From Solidesulfovibrio aerotolerans (lineage in GTDB: Bacteria > Desulfobacterota > Desulfovibrionia > Desulfovibrionales > Desulfovibrionaceae): 64,000 nucleotides of DNA. Below the pieces are notes generated by a model that saw only the letters and a program-made list of their open reading frames with translations, did no database searches and was not told the DNA's origin. This document shows positions 33,661 to 40,969 of the stretch, in pieces (position 1 is the stretch's first letter; every line of letters starts with the position of its first letter). The DNA lies in assembly GCF_009856865.1 (NCBI RefSeq), contig NZ_WVUD01000001.1:62001-126000 (forward strand), written 5' to 3'. Both the position numbers and the translations under genes were made by a program.

Positions 33661-35352
33661 ATGGTTCGGTTTCTCGCGTCCTGTCGGGCCGGCCCTTTTG
33701 TCCTGCAGGATCTTTGGGACGCAGGCGTCGGCGTGACCGGCGGCCGCTTGCTCGTTGTCGGCGGTCCGGACAGGGACCCCGTCCAACTCGCCGCCCGCAT
33801 CGCCCCGCCCGGCAGTTCCTGCGCCGTGCTCGATCCCCGGCGCGCCCTTGAGGCCGGACCGTTTGTCCTGCCGGAGAGCGTCGTCATTCCACTTTTTGAT
33901 CTGCCCGGTCCCGAGCCGCTGCCCAGCCTGTTGGCCGCCTTTGACGGCCAGCCGGCCCATATCGTGTTTGCGGCCGATGCCGGTTTCGCCGTGCCAGATG
34001 GTAACGTGCGGCTGCTGCGCGGCCTGGACGCCGCAGGCATCGCCGCCGTGCTGGACATTCTGGCCGAGCGCGATGCCGAAACCCGGCGGGCCGAAGCGAA
34101 CATGGCCTGGAAACAGGCGCTTCTGACCGGCTTTTCCGGCTTGGTGGCCGTGTGCGATCCCAAACGGCGCATGGTCTTTGGCAATGCGCCCCTGGCCCAC
34201 CGGGCCGGTGGCGATCCCGCCGGCCTGTCGTGTTATGCCGCGCTGCACGGCCGGGGCGAACCCTGCCCCTGGTGCCCGGCCGATGAAGTCTTGGCCGGAC
34301 GCACCGTGTCCATGGAAATCCAAAGCCCGCTGGACGGCCGTTATTTCGCCGTGGCCAGTGCGCCGTTGCGGCTGCCGGGCCAGCCCACGTGCATGCTCTC
34401 GCTGCTTATAGACGTCACCGACCGCAACATGGCCCTGGCCAGGCTGAAGAGCTTAAACCGCGACCTGGAGCGCCGGGTGGCGCAGCGTACCGACTCCCTG
34501 GCCCGCCAGAGTGATGCATTGGTCGAAGCCAATGCCCGGCTGCGCGAACTCGACGCGCTCAAATCCGGTTTTTTGGCCACCGTCACCCACGACCTGCGTA
34601 CGCCGCTCACCTCGGTGATGGGCTTTGCCAAGCTGACCCGGCGAGAGTTTGTTAAGGAATTCATGCCATTTTCCGAGGTGAGCGCCGCTCTTCGCCGCAA
34701 GGGAGCGCGCATCGCCGATAATCTGCGCATCATCGAAAACGAAGGGGCGCGGCTGACCCGTCTGGTCAATGATTTTCTGGATCTGTCCAAAATCGAGGCC
34801 GGCCGGCTGGACTGGAACGACCGCAGCGTCGATCCGGCCGAAGTGGCGCGTCTGGCTGTGGAGGCCGTTCGCGGCGAATACGCCCTCAACGAACGTCTGG
34901 CCCTGGTGGTGGACATTCCCGGGCCGCTGCCGCAGGTGCACCTTGACCCGGACCGGCTGGTCCAGGTGCTGGTCAATCTGCTCACCAACGCGGCGCGGCA
35001 CACCCATGAAGGCGAGGTGACGCTCTCGGCCAGACGCCTGCCCACCGGGCGGGTGGAGCTGCGGGTGGACGACACCGGCCCGGGCATCGAGGCCGGCGAG
35101 CGGGAACGCATTTTCGATAAATTCTATCAGGCCCATCAGGGCGACACCCAGGCCATTGCCCGGCGCGGCACAGGCTTGGGGCTGGCTATCTGCAAGCATA
35201 TCGTCGAGCGCTACGGCGGGTCCATCCGGGCCGAGGGCCGAATACCCCACGGCACGAGCTTTGTGGTGGAACTGCCGACTGCCTCGGGCCGGGCGCAAGG
35301 CGGGCCGACCCCGGCGGCAGATCGGCCCGGAGCCGAAGTCCTACCGTCCTGA
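33661..35352 (+). CDS. PAS-domain sensor histidine kinase with a Cys-rich PAS
   Basis: 563 aa. Residues about 20-130 form an unknown alpha/beta module (GGRLLVVGGPDRDPVQLAARIAPPGS). A PAS domain (about 155-260) carries the cysteine motif C-YAALHGRGEP-CPWC-P near 190-207. Then a coiled coil (LKSLNRDLERRVAQRTDSLARQSDAL), HisKA with FLATVTHDLRTPLTSVMGF (His near 310) and a HATPase with NLLTNAARHT, DDTGPGI and [14 protein letters not shown]. No membrane segment; soluble kinase with no adjacent regulator. Start is uncertain: the ATG at 33661 has no good RBS, while an overlapping 31-codon ORF (ATG 33641, preceded by GGAG) ends as GTGA on an alternative GTG start at 33733. A TTGACA lies at 33563. Confidence 0.85.
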   Translation: MVRFLASCRAGPFVLQDLWDAGVGVTGGRLLVVGGPDRDPVQLAARIAPPGSSCAVLDPRRALEAGPFVLPESVVIPLFDLPGPEPLPSLLAAFDGQPAHIVFAADAGFAVPDGNVRLLRGLDAAGIAAVLDILAERDAETRRAEANMAWKQALLTGFSGLVAVCDPKRRMVFGNAPLAHRAGGDPAGLSCYAALHGRGEPCPWCPADEVLAGRTVSMEIQSPLDGRYFAVASAPLRLPGQPTCMLSLLIDVTDRNMALARLKSLNRDLERRVAQRTDSLARQSDALVEANARLRELDALKSGFLATVTHDLRTPLTSVMGFAKLTRREFVKEFMPFSEVSAALRRKGARIADNLRIIENEGARLTRLVNDFLDLSKIEAGRLDWNDRSVDPAEVARLAVEAVRGEYALNERLALVVDIPGPLPQVHLDPDRLVQVLVNLLTNAARHTHEGEVTLSARRLPTGRVELRVDDTGPGIEAGERERIFDKFYQAHQGDTQAIARRGTGLGLAICKHIVERYGGSIRAEGRIPHGTSFVVELPTASGRAQGGPTPAADRPGAEVLPS

Positions 35353-35354
35353 CC

Positions 35355-35394
35355 GCCGCCTGCTTCCCCCTCGCAGGAGCGGGAAGCAGGCGGC
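35355..35394. terminator. Strong hairpin between convergent genes
   Basis: A 14-bp perfect stem GCCGCCTGCTTCCC with a 12-base loop, 2 bases after the kinase stop and 20 bases before the end of the convergent TPR gene. No T-run follows, so it may be a bidirectional end hairpin rather than a classical terminator. Confidence 0.55.
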
Positions 35395-35414
35395 TGCACT
35401 GCGCGGGTGCCGGC

Positions 35415-36134
35415 TTAAATGTCGTTTAAATCAATGGTCTTGGTGGCTGGTTTGGCCGGCTTGCCCGGGTCTTTGGCACTGGCCGGTGCGGCCGGCTGGG
35501 TACTCCCGGACGGCAGGGTCGAGCCGGAATAGCCCGGGCTTGTCGCACCCGAGGCCGGGGTTGCTGCGCTTGCGCCGCTGGCTTTTTTCGTGCCGCACAA
35601 CAGCCGGGTGGCCTCCAGGCGCGACTTGGCCTGGGACAGGCCGCCATCGCGGCGCAGGGCGTCCTGGTAGGCGGCTTGCGCCTTGTCGCACTGGCCGGAC
35701 AAAAGCCAGGCGTCGCCAAGGGCCATGGCCGCCCGGGGATCGTGGCCGCCGGCCTTGGCGGCGGCTTCCAGCACGTCCCTGGCCCGGGCAGGGTCGCCCA
35801 GGGACAGGGCGGTCTGGCCCAGGCCTTCCATGGCCGGGGCATAGGCCGGGTTGGCGGACAGGGCGGCTTTAAAGGATGTCTCGGCCTTGTCCTGGCCGGC
35901 CTTGGCGCAGGCCACGCCGGCCCTGGTCAGGGTTTCGGCTCCGGCCCCAGCGCCGGCTTTGGACAGCTCCTGGCAGGCGCGGCCGTAGTCTTTCTGGTCA
36001 AAGGCGGCGTTGCCGGCAGCCACGGAGTCCTGGCCGGCCGGTTCGGAAGAGGCAAATTTCATGGCACCGCAGCCGGGCAGGCAGGCGATCAGGGTCGCCA
36101 GGGCCACGGGAGCGGCGAAGGATCGAAGCGACAT
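35415..36134 (-). CDS. TPR-containing lipoprotein
   Basis: 239 aa. A lipoprotein signal peptide ends in the lipobox CLPGC with the lipidated Cys at 22. Residues about 40-180 contain four to five TPR-like helical repeats (NAAFDQKDYGRACQELSKAG; FKAALSANPAYAPAMEGLGQTALSLGDPARARDVLEAA; ALGDAWLLSGQCDKAQAAYQDALRRD). The tail is Ala/Ser/Pro-rich and probably disordered, ending DLNDI. Likely an envelope scaffold; the partner is unknown. Convergent with the kinase gene and divergent from the LysM gene. Confidence 0.82.
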   Translation of the reverse strand: MSLRSFAAPVALATLIACLPGCGAMKFASSEPAGQDSVAAGNAAFDQKDYGRACQELSKAGAGAGAETLTRAGVACAKAGQDKAETSFKAALSANPAYAPAMEGLGQTALSLGDPARARDVLEAAAKAGGHDPRAAMALGDAWLLSGQCDKAQAAYQDALRRDGGLSQAKSRLEATRLLCGTKKASGASAATPASGATSPGYSGSTLPSGSTQPAAPASAKDPGKPAKPATKTIDLNDI

Positions 36135-36254
36135 GCGGCACCTCCCGATGATGCATTCTTAAGATGCCGTGGCTATCCCAAAGCCGGGCCGGATTGTCAA
36201 ATTTTGCGCCGGCTGGTAGTGGCAGGCATCATGACCGCAACCCGGAGGCCTGCC

Positions 36255-36911
36255 ATGCCCTGGCGCGCGTTGCTCTTCGCGCTGACGCTTCTGGCGATGT
36301 CCGGCCCGGCCGCTGCCGGCGAAACCGCCCATACCGCCCGGCCCGGGGATAACCCGGCTGCCCTGGCCAAGCGCTATCACGTGCCCGTGGCCGCCATCCT
36401 GGCCCGCAATCCAGGGCTTGATCCCGGCCGCATCAAAGTCGGCGACGTCATTGTCATCCCGGACGCGCCCGGCCCGCTGCCCCCAAACGGCAGCGCGGCA
36501 AAGGCCGCCCTTGCACCGCCAACACCCGCTGCTTCTGGCCTGGACACGCCCGACGCCCCGGCTCCTGCGGCTGCGTCGCCCGCATCCGGCCCTTCGGCTG
36601 GCCCCTCGGCCAAAAACAGTGCTGCGCCCAAAACCGCAAGCCCGTCCGCCGCTGGCGGCCTGCCCGACGAGGAAGCGCCGGGCCGTCGCTATGTGGTGGC
36701 ACCGGGGGATTTCCCGGCCGCCATTGCCGAGCGCTTCGGCATTCCGCTGGAAGTGCTGGAGCGGGCCAATCCGGGGCTGGACCCCAAACGGTTGCCGGTT
36801 GGCTGCGTTTTGACCGTGCCCGAGGGCAATGCCTGCGCCCCGCCGGCCGTGGCCGTGACCCGGCCGGGCGAACCCGGATCAACCGCGCCGCTGATGATGG
36901 ACTTCCAGTAG
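36255..36911 (+). CDS. Exported protein with two LysM domains
   Basis: 218 aa. Signal peptide (1 to about 21; MPWRALLFALTLLAMSG, ending AAAG), a first LysM domain (about 24-70; HTARPGDNPAALAKRYHVPVAAILARNPGLDPGRIKVGDVIVIP), an Ala/Pro/Ser-rich linker, and a second LysM (about 143-190; YVVAPGDFPAAIAERFGIPLEVLERANPGLDPKRLPVG). LysM binds peptidoglycan; no hydrolase domain is present, so it is a wall-binding adaptor. I chose the second ATG (GGAGG 8 bases upstream); one at 36231 would add eight residues. About 100 bases precede the moxR gene on the same strand. Confidence 0.85.
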   Translation: MPWRALLFALTLLAMSGPAAAGETAHTARPGDNPAALAKRYHVPVAAILARNPGLDPGRIKVGDVIVIPDAPGPLPPNGSAAKAALAPPTPAASGLDTPDAPAPAAASPASGPSAGPSAKNSAAPKTASPSAAGGLPDEEAPGRRYVVAPGDFPAAIAERFGIPLEVLERANPGLDPKRLPVGCVLTVPEGNACAPPAVAVTRPGEPGSTAPLMMDFQ

Positions 36912-37014
36912 CCGGCGGCGGGCGTGGCACTCCCCCCTTGCGGCCCGGCCCGCTTGCCGGCATAGAAAGCCCCCGGGGCGCGCTTTTCTGTGGCCTCGCA
37001 AAGGGAGTCCAGCC

Positions 37015-37989
37015 ATGATCGATGCTGGTGCATTGGCCCGGGCCGCCGGCCTTGTGGCCGCGTTTCGGGCCGAGATGGCCAAGGTGCTGGTGGGGCGCGA
37101 GGCGTTTGGCGACCGCCTGTTTATCGGCCTGCTCTGCCGGGGGCATGTGCTTATCGAGGGAGTGCCGGGGCTGGCCAAGACCCTGGCCGTCAAGACCTTG
37201 GCCCAGGCGCTGCAGGCCGTCTTTCGCCGGGTGCAGTTCACCCCGGATCTGCTGCCGGCCGACATTTGCGGCACGGAAATCTATCAGCCGGCCACGGGCA
37301 CGTTTGTCGTGCGCCGGGGGCCGGTCTTTGCCAATATCCTGCTGGCTGATGAGATCAACCGCGCCCCGTCCAAGGTGCAGTCGGCGCTTTTGGAAGCCAT
37401 GGCCGAGGGGAAAGTGACCATCGGCGGCGAGACGCTGCCCCTGCCCCAGCCGTTTCTGGTTTTAGCCACCCAAAACCCCATCGAACAGGAAGGCACCTAT
37501 CCCTTGCCCGAGGCCCAGGTGGACCGGTTTCTGCTCCATCTGACCCTGGGCTATCCGACCCCGGCCGAGGAGGCCGAGATCGTGCGCCGGGCCTGCGCCG
37601 ACCAGGAGCCCCAGGTGTCGCCCGTGCTTTCCGGCGAGCAGGTGTTGGCGCTGTCGGCCCTGGCCCAGCAGGTGCGCTTGGACGAGCGGCTTTTGGAATA
37701 CGTCGTGGCCCTGGTCGGGGCCAGCCGCAATCCGGGCGCGGCCGGGCTGGCCGAGTTGGCCGGCAAGGTGGCCTATGGGGCGTCGCCCCGGGCGGCCATT
37801 GCCCTGGCCCGCACGGCCAAGGGGCTGGCGTTGGTTTCGGGGCGCGGCTACGCCACACCCGACGACGTCAAGGCCATGGCCCCGGATGTCCTGCGCCACC
37901 GCATTCTGCTCACTTACGAAGCCCAGGCCGAGGGCCTGACCCCGGATGCCGTGGTGGCGGCGCTTTTGGGGGCGGTGCCGGTGCCGTGA
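37015..37989 (+). CDS. moxR: MoxR-family AAA+ ATPase
   Basis: 324 aa AAA+ chaperone-like ATPase. Walker A EGVPGLAKT at 48-56, Walker B ILLADEINRA at 108-117, sensor 1 in FLVLATQNPIEQEGTYPLPEAQVDRF and sensor 2/arginine region GASPRAAIALARTAKGLAL. MoxR proteins work with VWA proteins to mature or protect envelope complexes. It normally heads the DUF58-batA-batB-batD operon; here that operon is at 26065-32283 on the minus strand, about 5 kb away, and this gene follows the LysM gene instead. RBS AAAGGGAG precedes the ATG. Confidence 0.94.
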   Translation: MIDAGALARAAGLVAAFRAEMAKVLVGREAFGDRLFIGLLCRGHVLIEGVPGLAKTLAVKTLAQALQAVFRRVQFTPDLLPADICGTEIYQPATGTFVVRRGPVFANILLADEINRAPSKVQSALLEAMAEGKVTIGGETLPLPQPFLVLATQNPIEQEGTYPLPEAQVDRFLLHLTLGYPTPAEEAEIVRRACADQEPQVSPVLSGEQVLALSALAQQVRLDERLLEYVVALVGASRNPGAAGLAELAGKVAYGASPRAAIALARTAKGLALVSGRGYATPDDVKAMAPDVLRHRILLTYEAQAEGLTPDAVVAALLGAVPVP

Positions 37990-37999
37990 GGCGGGCCGG

Positions 38000-40189
38000 C
38001 TAAAAAAGCGCCTTGGGATCGGCCGCGCTGATCGTCGGCGGCGGCGCGCCAGTGGTGCCGGCTTGCGCCGTGGTGGCCGGATAGCCCGGCCCACGGGCGC
38101 TTGGCGGCAGGAATTTGATCGCGGCCAGCACTTCTTTTTCCGCTTCGGGGTCAAACCCCGCCGGCTTGTAGGCGGCCAGCCGCGCCGCCACCCGCTCCAA
38201 TTGATCCGGCGTCAGCCGCTTTTCGAGAACTGCCCTGGCCCGGCCGGCCCGCAAGAGCAGCGGATCGTTCCCGGGGGTGCGGCTGGCCAGGGTCAGCCAG
38301 AAAAGCGCACTCTCGAAATCGCGCGGGGCCACCCGCCCCTCGTAATAAAAACCCGCCAGCATGGCCTGGGCCTGGGCATAGCCCTGGCCGGCCGCCAGCC
38401 GATACCAGCGAAAGGCCTCGCGGGGATCGGACGGCGTGCCCCGGCCGGTCAGCGTCAGGGTGGCCACGTTGCACCGGGCGTGGGCGTCGCCGCGTTTGGC
38501 GGCTTCAAGCATCCAGCGCAAGGCCTCGCCGTCGCTGGCCGGCCCGCCCTTGCCCGTCAGATACATAAGGCCCAGATTAAACTGCGCCCGGGCATCGCCG
38601 GCCAAGGCCGCCTGTTCGTACCATTTGCGGGCCTCGGCAAAATCCGGCGGCCCGGCCAGTCCTTTGGAGAGCAGGGAACCCAGGGCGAAACCGGCTTCCG
38701 AATCCCCGGCCAGGGCGGCCTCGCGGTAAAAATCCACGGCCTTGGCCAGATTGGCGGCGCTGGGAAATTCTTCTTCGGACAAGGCGGCCAGCAGCGACTT
38801 GGCTTCCGGCAGACCGGCCTTGGCCGCTGCCGCCGCCCAGCGGAAGGCTTCGGCCGGATTGCCGGATACGCCCTGGCCGGCCAATTGGAGCAGGGCCATG
38901 GCGTACATGGCTTCGGGGTTGCCGGCCCAGGCAGCCTGGGAGAGCAGGGCCGCGCCCTGGGCCGTATCCCCGGGCAACCGGCCACGCACCATGCCAAGAC
39001 CCAGCAGCATGGCCGCCTGGGCGTTGCCGGCTGCGGCCGCCTTGGCGCAAAAGCGGACGGCCCGCCCGGCGTCGCGCCGCTCTTCGGGACCGGCGGCAAA
39101 CAGCCGGCAGGCCACGCCCGCCGCCTGATCGTCGGCCTCGGCCGCCGCGTCATACAGGGCCACGGCCCGGCCCGGGTCGCGGAAAACGCCGAGGCCCGTG
39201 AAATAGAGGTCGGCCAATTGCAGCATGGCCCCCACATGGCCGGCCTCGGCCGCCCGCTCGAACAGCCGGCCGGCTTCCAGGGGATAGGCCGAAACGCCCT
39301 GGCCGGCCAGATACATCAGGGCCAGATCATAGGCGGCCGGGGCATAGCCGGCATCGGCGGCCTGCCGGCGCAGTCTGGCGGCCTGGGCCAGATCGACGGG
39401 CCGGCCCTGGCCCGTGGCGAACAGTTCGGCCAGACGTGTCAGCGCTTCGGCATCGCCGGCCCGGCCGGCTGCCTCGAACCACTGGGCCGCTGCGTCCGGG
39501 GAACCGCCCCGGGGGTCGCCGGCCGCACCCAGCGACAGCAGCAACTGGCCCAGGGCCGTGGCGGCATGCATATCGCCGGCCCGGGCCGCCCGGCCAAGCA
39601 GGTCCAGGGCCGCGTCAACATCCACCGGCCCGCCGGCACCGGTGGCCCGCATGACCCCCAGGCGGCCGGCAGCGGCCATATCGCCCTGTTGGGCCGCTTT
39701 CTCGTAAAAAAGCGCTGCCCCGGCGTCGTCGCCAAGGAGGCTGCGGGTCAGATCGCCGGGCGCAAGCAGGCTCGGGCGGTGGTTTTTGCCGGCGGCGTAG
39801 CTCAAAAGTTCCAACGCCCGGGGGTTGTCCTGGGGAGTTCCCTCGCCGGCGGCCAGGAGCAGCCCCAGGCGGTAGGAGGCGGCCACGGAACCGTTGGCGG
39901 CTGCGGCCTCAAGCAGCGGCAGGGCGGCGTCGGTCTGGCCCTGATCGTAGAGCCTGGACCCCAGTTCCGGGGTGGCGCAACTGGCGGCCACCAGCCACAG
40001 CGCGCCCAAAAGCCCCAGGCCGTAGGCCACGGCAGCCAGGGTGCCGGACCTGGCCTGTCGGGCCGCAGGCAGGGCGGCCGGGCCGTCTGCCAAGCCGTCT
40101 GCCAAGGCATCGGGCCAGTCGTTTGGCCGACCGTCAGGCAAAACGGCGGGCGAAACGGCTGGCGTAACGTCGGGCGGGACGGCTGACAT
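38000..40189 (-). CDS. Large Sel1-repeat protein, membrane-anchored
   Basis: 729 aa. A disordered N-terminus (1-45; ADGLADGPAALPAA) precedes one membrane segment (about 48-70; LAAVAYGLGLLGALWLVAASC, ending in a possible lipobox). The rest is a chain of about fifteen Sel1-type TPR-like repeats of 36 residues, for example AAASYRLGLLLAAGEGTPQDNPRAL, DLALMYLAGQGV, AMYAMALLQLAGQGVSGNPAEAFRW, AQFNLGLMYLTGKGG. Sel1 arrays are protein-protein scaffolds. The C-terminal 80 residues are unrelated to the repeats. GGAGG lies 10 bases before ATG. Convergent with moxR (11 bases between stops). Long frames upstream of 40189 are shadows. Confidence 0.85.
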   Translation of the reverse strand: MSAVPPDVTPAVSPAVLPDGRPNDWPDALADGLADGPAALPAARQARSGTLAAVAYGLGLLGALWLVAASCATPELGSRLYDQGQTDAALPLLEAAAANGSVAASYRLGLLLAAGEGTPQDNPRALELLSYAAGKNHRPSLLAPGDLTRSLLGDDAGAALFYEKAAQQGDMAAAGRLGVMRATGAGGPVDVDAALDLLGRAARAGDMHAATALGQLLLSLGAAGDPRGGSPDAAAQWFEAAGRAGDAEALTRLAELFATGQGRPVDLAQAARLRRQAADAGYAPAAYDLALMYLAGQGVSAYPLEAGRLFERAAEAGHVGAMLQLADLYFTGLGVFRDPGRAVALYDAAAEADDQAAGVACRLFAAGPEERRDAGRAVRFCAKAAAAGNAQAAMLLGLGMVRGRLPGDTAQGAALLSQAAWAGNPEAMYAMALLQLAGQGVSGNPAEAFRWAAAAAKAGLPEAKSLLAALSEEEFPSAANLAKAVDFYREAALAGDSEAGFALGSLLSKGLAGPPDFAEARKWYEQAALAGDARAQFNLGLMYLTGKGGPASDGEALRWMLEAAKRGDAHARCNVATLTLTGRGTPSDPREAFRWYRLAAGQGYAQAQAMLAGFYYEGRVAPRDFESALFWLTLASRTPGNDPLLLRAGRARAVLEKRLTPDQLERVAARLAAYKPAGFDPEAEKEVLAAIKFLPPSARGPGYPATTAQAGTTGAPPPTISAADPKALF

Positions 40190-40272
40190 GGGCGTGGGCC
40201 TCCGGGGGTGGTGTAACGGGTGGGCTTTGGCCAGTATTAAGGCAAACGGCGGTGCGGGACAATCCCTGCCGC

Positions 40273-40770
40273 TTAGAAACGGGGCAGGGCCAGGGCGAGG
40301 TAGGGCTGGCCGCACAGGGGCAGGGCCATGGCGGCCAGGGTGCCGGCGGCGATGGCCGGGCCGTAGCACAGGCGGTAGCCGGGCGTGCGGCCGCTGCGCG
40401 AAAAATGCTGCAACGCCAGCCACAATAAAACCTGCACCCCGCCGGCAAGGCTCGTAAACAGCACCACCGTCACCAGGGCCGACGGGCCAAGGCCGGCCCC
40501 CACGGCGGCCAGCAGCTTGACGTCGCCGGCTCCGAGCAGCCCAAACAGGTGCGGGATAAGAAAAAAAAGCAGGCCGCCGCCCAGGCCGTACAGGGCGTCG
40601 GTCAGGCCGGGCAGCCCGGAAAACGCCGTGTGGACGGCCACGAGGACCAGCATGGCCCCAAAGGTTATCAGATTGGGAATGCGCTTGGAGACGACGTCCA
40701 CGGCCGCGCCGGCGACCACGGCGAGGGCGGTGACAGCGAAAGCAATGAGCATTTCCGGGGCAAGGGGCAT
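40273..40770 (-). CDS. A24-family prepilin peptidase (CpaA/TadV type)
   Basis: 165 aa with five to six membrane segments. The two catalytic aspartates of type IV prepilin peptidases are visible in AAVDVVSKRIPN (about 24-35) and in LLGAGDVKLLAAVGA (about 80-94; the GxGD motif). It lacks the N-terminal methyltransferase part, as in the short CpaA/TadV form. It should cleave the leader of Flp-type prepilins at the inner membrane. No pilin or Tad genes are nearby, so it is an orphan here. GGAGG precedes the ATG by 4 bases. Confidence 0.88.
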   Translation of the reverse strand: MPLAPEMLIAFAVTALAVVAGAAVDVVSKRIPNLITFGAMLVLVAVHTAFSGLPGLTDALYGLGGGLLFFLIPHLFGLLGAGDVKLLAAVGAGLGPSALVTVVLFTSLAGGVQVLLWLALQHFSRSGRTPGYRLCYGPAIAAGTLAAMALPLCGQPYLALALPRF

Positions 40771-40969
40771 AGCGCCTCCGAGGTTTTTTTCGGTGTAGCG
40801 GCTCTCCCGGGCCTTGTCCAACGCCGGAACCGGCACCACAGTCGGCCTCGCCGGCCCGGGTGCCGCCCGGGTACCCTTGACGCCAGAGGGCAAAACGGCC
40901 AATTTTAAAGTGTATCCGGGCAGGCGTCGCATCCGTGACGGCTGCCTGGCCCCCCCCCACGGAGTGTGC

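Noticed and set aside
38000-40189. Tandem DNA repeats in the Sel1 protein gene as a separate repeat feature
   Set aside because: The periodicity is protein-level Sel1 repeats with diverged DNA, not recent tandem duplication.
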